6,944 bases of DNA from assembly GCA_900770845.1 (NCBI GenBank), contig CAAGLS010000154.1, positions 1-6,944 on the forward strand, given 5' to 3'. Below, one piece after another: positions 5,479-6,944 of the stretch (within the stretch, counting starts at the first letter, position 1; the number at the start of each line of letters is the position of its first letter). Source of the DNA: an uncultured Prevotella sp. GTDB taxonomy: Bacteria; Bacteroidota; Bacteroidia; Bacteroidales; Bacteroidaceae. Both the position numbers and the translations under genes were made by a program. The notes beneath the pieces are model-generated. The model saw nothing but the letters and a program-made list of their open reading frames with translations, made no database searches and was not told the origin of the DNA.

Positions 5479-6448
5479 AGGTCTTGTCGATGATTTCCTG
5501 ATACTCTTTCTTCCAGTCGCTTCTCGCCGTGATGCCTCCGCCGGCCTTGAAGAACAGCTGTCCGTCCTCCTTGTCCACGAATCTTATCAGCACGCAACTG
5601 TCCATGTTGCCGTCCACGCACACACCGGCCACTCCCGTGTAGAAGCCCCGTTCGTAGCCCTCGGCCTCACTGATGATGTCCATGGTCTTGGCCTTGGGCG
5701 CGCCCGTGATGGATCCTGCGGGCAATTGGGCCAGCAGGATGTCGCCCAAATGCTGCCTGTAGTCGTCGGGCAACAGTCCCGTGATTTCCGAACTGGTCTG
5801 CAGGATGGCCCCGCGGTTGGTCTCCAAGCGCTCCATGTAGCGGTAGCGCGCCACCCTCACATGGCTGGCCACGCGGCTCAGGTCGTTGCGTATCAGGTCC
5901 ACGATGGTGGCGTGCTCGGCAGCCTCTTTCTCATCGTCCATCAGCACCTTTTCGGCATGGGGCACACGGCAGCTGATGGTGCCCTTCATGGGGTAGCTGC
6001 TGATGACGCCTTTGTCGATGCGGCAGAATGTCTCCGGCGAGAAGCACACTAACAGGTCCCTCAGCCACAGCCGGTAGCGCGCCTTGGAACGCAGGAAGAT
6101 GTCCTTGAGCGAGAGGCTCGTCGTCAGTGGGATGCGGCAGGTGAGGTTGGCCAGATAGGAGTTGCCGGCGAGCATGTTGCCGCGCACGATGTCAAACTCC
6201 CTGTGGTAGTCGTCGATGCCCAACGGGTGGGGCTGCCAGGAGAAGTCGCCGGCGGGTGCAGTCATGCCGTTGGCGTTTCCGCCATTTGGAAACTCGAAGA
6301 GCAGCTCGTCGCTCGGGATACTGTCGGTCCATGCCACCAGCCAGCGTTGGTGGAGATAGTCGGTAAGAAAGAGGAAGGGGCGTTTGGAGCGTCCCCAGTC
6401 GTTCAGCCTCTCGCGTGCGGTTTGTTGGTCTATCCAAGCTAATGTCAT
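5462..6448 (-). CDS. pabB: aminodeoxychorismate synthase component I
   Basis: This encodes 328 residues from the ATG at 6448. It converts chorismate, with ammonia or glutamine-derived nitrogen, to 4-amino-4-deoxychorismate in the cytoplasm. The chorismate-binding domain is complete: YHREFDIVRGNMLAGNSYLANLT (in pieces, ~81-103), the SYPMKGT motif with lysine K155, EHATIVDLIRNDLSRV (~178-193), PAGSITGAPKAKT (~243-255) and FKAGGGIT (~300-307). The lysine in P-x-K-G-T is typical of PabB, where it attacks chorismate; anthranilate synthase has alanine there. The protein is shorter than E. coli PabB because the N-terminal region is reduced, as in other Bacteroidetes forms. The upstream open frame runs through repeats and the promoter and is not coding. 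A 14-codon ORF in the leader overlaps the start codon. The partner glutaminase PabA is not in the window. Confidence 0.93.
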   Translation of the reverse strand: MTLAWIDQQTARERLNDWGRSKRPFLFLTDYLHQRWLVAWTDSIPSDELLFEFPNGGNANGMTAPAGDFSWQPHPLGIDDYHREFDIVRGNMLAGNSYLANLTCRIPLTTSLSLKDIFLRSKARYRLWLRDLLVCFSPETFCRIDKGVISSYPMKGTISCRVPHAEKVLMDDEKEAAEHATIVDLIRNDLSRVASHVRVARYRYMERLETNRGAILQTSSEITGLLPDDYRQHLGDILLAQLPAGSITGAPKAKTMDIISEAEGYERGFYTGVAGVCVDGNMDSCVLIRFVDKEDGQLFFKAGGGITARSDWKKEYQEIIDKTYVPFC

Positions 6449-6489
6449 CTTGAGGCTGGTGTTGAAAGTTTGGTCCTTGGTGTTTTCAT
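6445..6489 (-). CDS. candidate 14-residue leader ORF overlapping the pabB start
   Basis: The minus-strand ATG at 6489 opens a frame encoding MKTPRTKLSTPASR, whose TGA stop overlaps the pabB ATG as ATGA. The ATG comes five bases after the -7 box, in the same TTTG-CCnAC-ATGAAA layout as the receptor gene, so it could itself be read from a leaderless mRNA. Re-initiation at the overlap would couple it to pabB. The peptide has no run of a regulatory amino acid, so classical attenuation is not indicated. Translation is unproven; the overlap could be chance. Confidence 0.4.
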   Translation of the reverse strand: MKTPRTKLSTPASR

Positions 6490-6494
6490 GTAGG

Positions 6495-6525
6495 CAAAGG
6501 TAGGTATTTTTCCCGCATCCGCCAA
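6495..6525 (-). promoter_or_regulatory. Bacteroidetes-type promoter of the pabBC operon
   Basis: On the minus strand TACCTTTG (6502 to 6495) matches TAnnTTTG, with TTG (6525 to 6523) 20 nt upstream. Transcription should start near 6489-6491, giving about 40 nt before the pabB ATG and placing the start at the leader-ORF ATG. The 22-bp repeat array begins about 25 bp beyond the -33 box. Confidence 0.72.
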
Positions 6526-6550
6526 CAAAAAACGGCATTTCTTCATTTTG

Positions 6551-6682
6551 TTCGTAGGCCATCCATGTTGTGTTCATAGGCCATCCATGTTGTGTGGCAG
6601 TTGTCACACAGCTGTATGACGTTCGTGGCACGGCTGTGTGACGTTCGTCACACAGTAGTGGGACGACTGACACACAAGATGC
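6551..6682. repeat. six degenerate 22-bp units upstream of pabB
   Basis: The units begin at 6551, 6573, 6595, 6617, 6639 and 6661. The first two differ at one position (TTCG/TTCA followed by an identical TAGGCCATCCATGTTGTG). Units three to six share a TGACGTTCGT-CACACAG-type core, most clearly at 6617 and 6639. The copies abut with no spacers, so this is not a CRISPR array. The period of 22 bp is about two helical turns, and the units contain dyad symmetry. It lies roughly 60-190 bp upstream of the predicted pabB start. It could be a binding-site array for a dimeric protein, or an expanding intergenic repeat. Confidence 0.65.
6634..6655. promoter_or_regulatory. perfect 10-bp-arm dyad within the 22-bp array
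   Basis: CTGTGTGACG (6634-6643) and CGTCACACAG (6646-6655) are exact reverse complements around a central TT. A second, near-perfect dyad is at 6603-6620 (9-bp arms, one mismatch) around AGCT. Their centres are 33 bp apart, 1.5 repeat units. Symmetry of this quality is typical of operators for dimeric regulators, but the regulator is unknown. Confidence 0.5.
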
Positions 6683-6715
6683 GTAACAATATTTCCGCTT
6701 TCATTATAAAATAGG

Positions 6716-6944
6716 TTGTGGCATTTCCTTAGGGCCGGCACGAGGCACGGCTCCTGCAGCGGATGCACACGCCAATCGCCCCATGATTTTTCTCGCAGAG
6801 GCGCAATCTGCAGGGGCCGTGTAGGGACCCCCCCCCCCCCCCCCCCCCCCACCAAAGGGGGGGGGAAAACAAAAACAAAGGGAGGGGGAACGAAACCCAA
6901 TTGCAGGGGTCGTGCCTCGTGCCGGCCCTAAGGAAATGACCCAA
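6716..6944. repeat. long inverted repeat, MITE-like or palindromic intergenic element
   Basis: Positions 6722-6749 and 6911-6938 are perfect 28-bp inverted repeats (CATTTCCTTAGGGCCGGCAC... on the left). The arms extend inward to 6758/6902 with two mismatches, and outward, imperfectly, to 6716/6944 at the window edge. The ~140-bp interior holds the C23 tract, a G9 tract, a GGGAGGGGG run and CTGCAG words. No transposase is present. It could be a non-autonomous mobile element or a dispersed palindromic repeat; a target-site duplication cannot be tested because the element reaches the window end. Confidence 0.65.
6828..6850. repeat. C23 homopolymer
   Basis: There are 23 consecutive C on the plus strand, followed after six bases (ACCAAA) by nine G at 6857-6865. 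The tracts are complementary and could pair inside the larger inverted repeat. Such a tract is prone to slippage, and its exact length may reflect sequencing or assembly error. Confidence 0.85.

Larger units (their letters stand above)
6490..6944. other. gene-free region upstream of pabB
   Basis: I see no credible gene here. It contains the pabB promoter (6495-6525), an array of degenerate 22-bp units (6551-6682), an AT-rich stretch (~6683-6713) and a long inverted repeat with a C tract (6716-6944). The open frames that cross it translate to proline- or glycine-rich runs produced by homopolymers. The promoter of any gene further right is outside the window. Confidence 0.75.

Noticed and set aside
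6449..6673. N-terminal extension of PabB by 75 codons
   Set aside because: It reads through the promoter and the 22-bp repeats; family homology begins at the MTLAWIDQQ start.
6551..6682. CRISPR array
   Set aside because: The 22-bp units are contiguous and degenerate, with no unique spacers and no cas genes.
6604..6944. Proline/glycine-rich open frames across the C23 tract
   Set aside because: They are translations of homopolymers and inverted repeats, with no start signal or family features.

Overview
The window looks like chromosomal DNA from a member of the Bacteroidales, plausibly Prevotellaceae-like. Four promoters match the Bacteroidetes housekeeping-sigma pattern: TAnnTTTG at -7, with a TTG/TTTG box 20 nt upstream. 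Shine-Dalgarno sequences are almost absent. The protein families also fit: a TonB-dependent receptor with an N-terminal carboxypeptidase-regulatory-like domain, a 4-TM LytTR regulator, and short PabB/PabC proteins. Sampled coding DNA is about 60% GC. Genus-level placement is inference.

Layout from left to right. Positions 1-361 hold no gene, only hairpins, a 15-bp tandem repeat and a minus-strand G-quadruplex motif. Positions 362-2978 (minus) are a two-gene operon: a TonB-dependent outer-membrane receptor followed, with a 20-nt overlap, by a small exported TPR-like protein. Its promoter lies so close to the start codon that the mRNA is probably leaderless. Positions 2979-3156 are a divergent promoter region. 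Positions 3157-3823 (plus) encode a DUF4160 protein and a DUF2442 protein with a C-terminal helix-turn-helix. This is a candidate type II toxin-antitoxin-like module, with a 16-bp palindrome between its -33 and -7 boxes. The DUF4160 gene is only about 39% GC. Positions 3837-4661 (minus), convergent with it, encode a membrane-bound LytTR transcription factor with its own promoter. Positions 4888-6448 (minus) are a pabB-pabC operon for p-aminobenzoate synthesis, with a 17-nt overlap. A 14-codon upstream ORF ends in an ATGA overlap with the pabB start.

Positions 6490-6944 hold no conventional gene. They contain the pabB promoter, then six degenerate 22-bp units (6551-6682) built from dyad-symmetric sequence. 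These are followed by a long inverted repeat (6716-6944) enclosing a 23-nt C tract. Short words are shared between the two ends of the window, which suggests that both ends carry members of one dispersed intergenic repeat family.

Functionally, pabB and pabC act together in folate biosynthesis (chorismate to aminodeoxychorismate to p-aminobenzoate); the glutaminase PabA is not in the window. The receptor operon acts at the outer membrane and in the periplasm, with unknown substrate. The LytTR protein could regulate neighbours, but nothing in the sequence proves its target. The most unusual signals are the 22-bp dyad array, the overlapping upstream ORF of pabB, the probable leaderless starts, and the operator-like palindrome of the DUF4160-DUF2442 operon.
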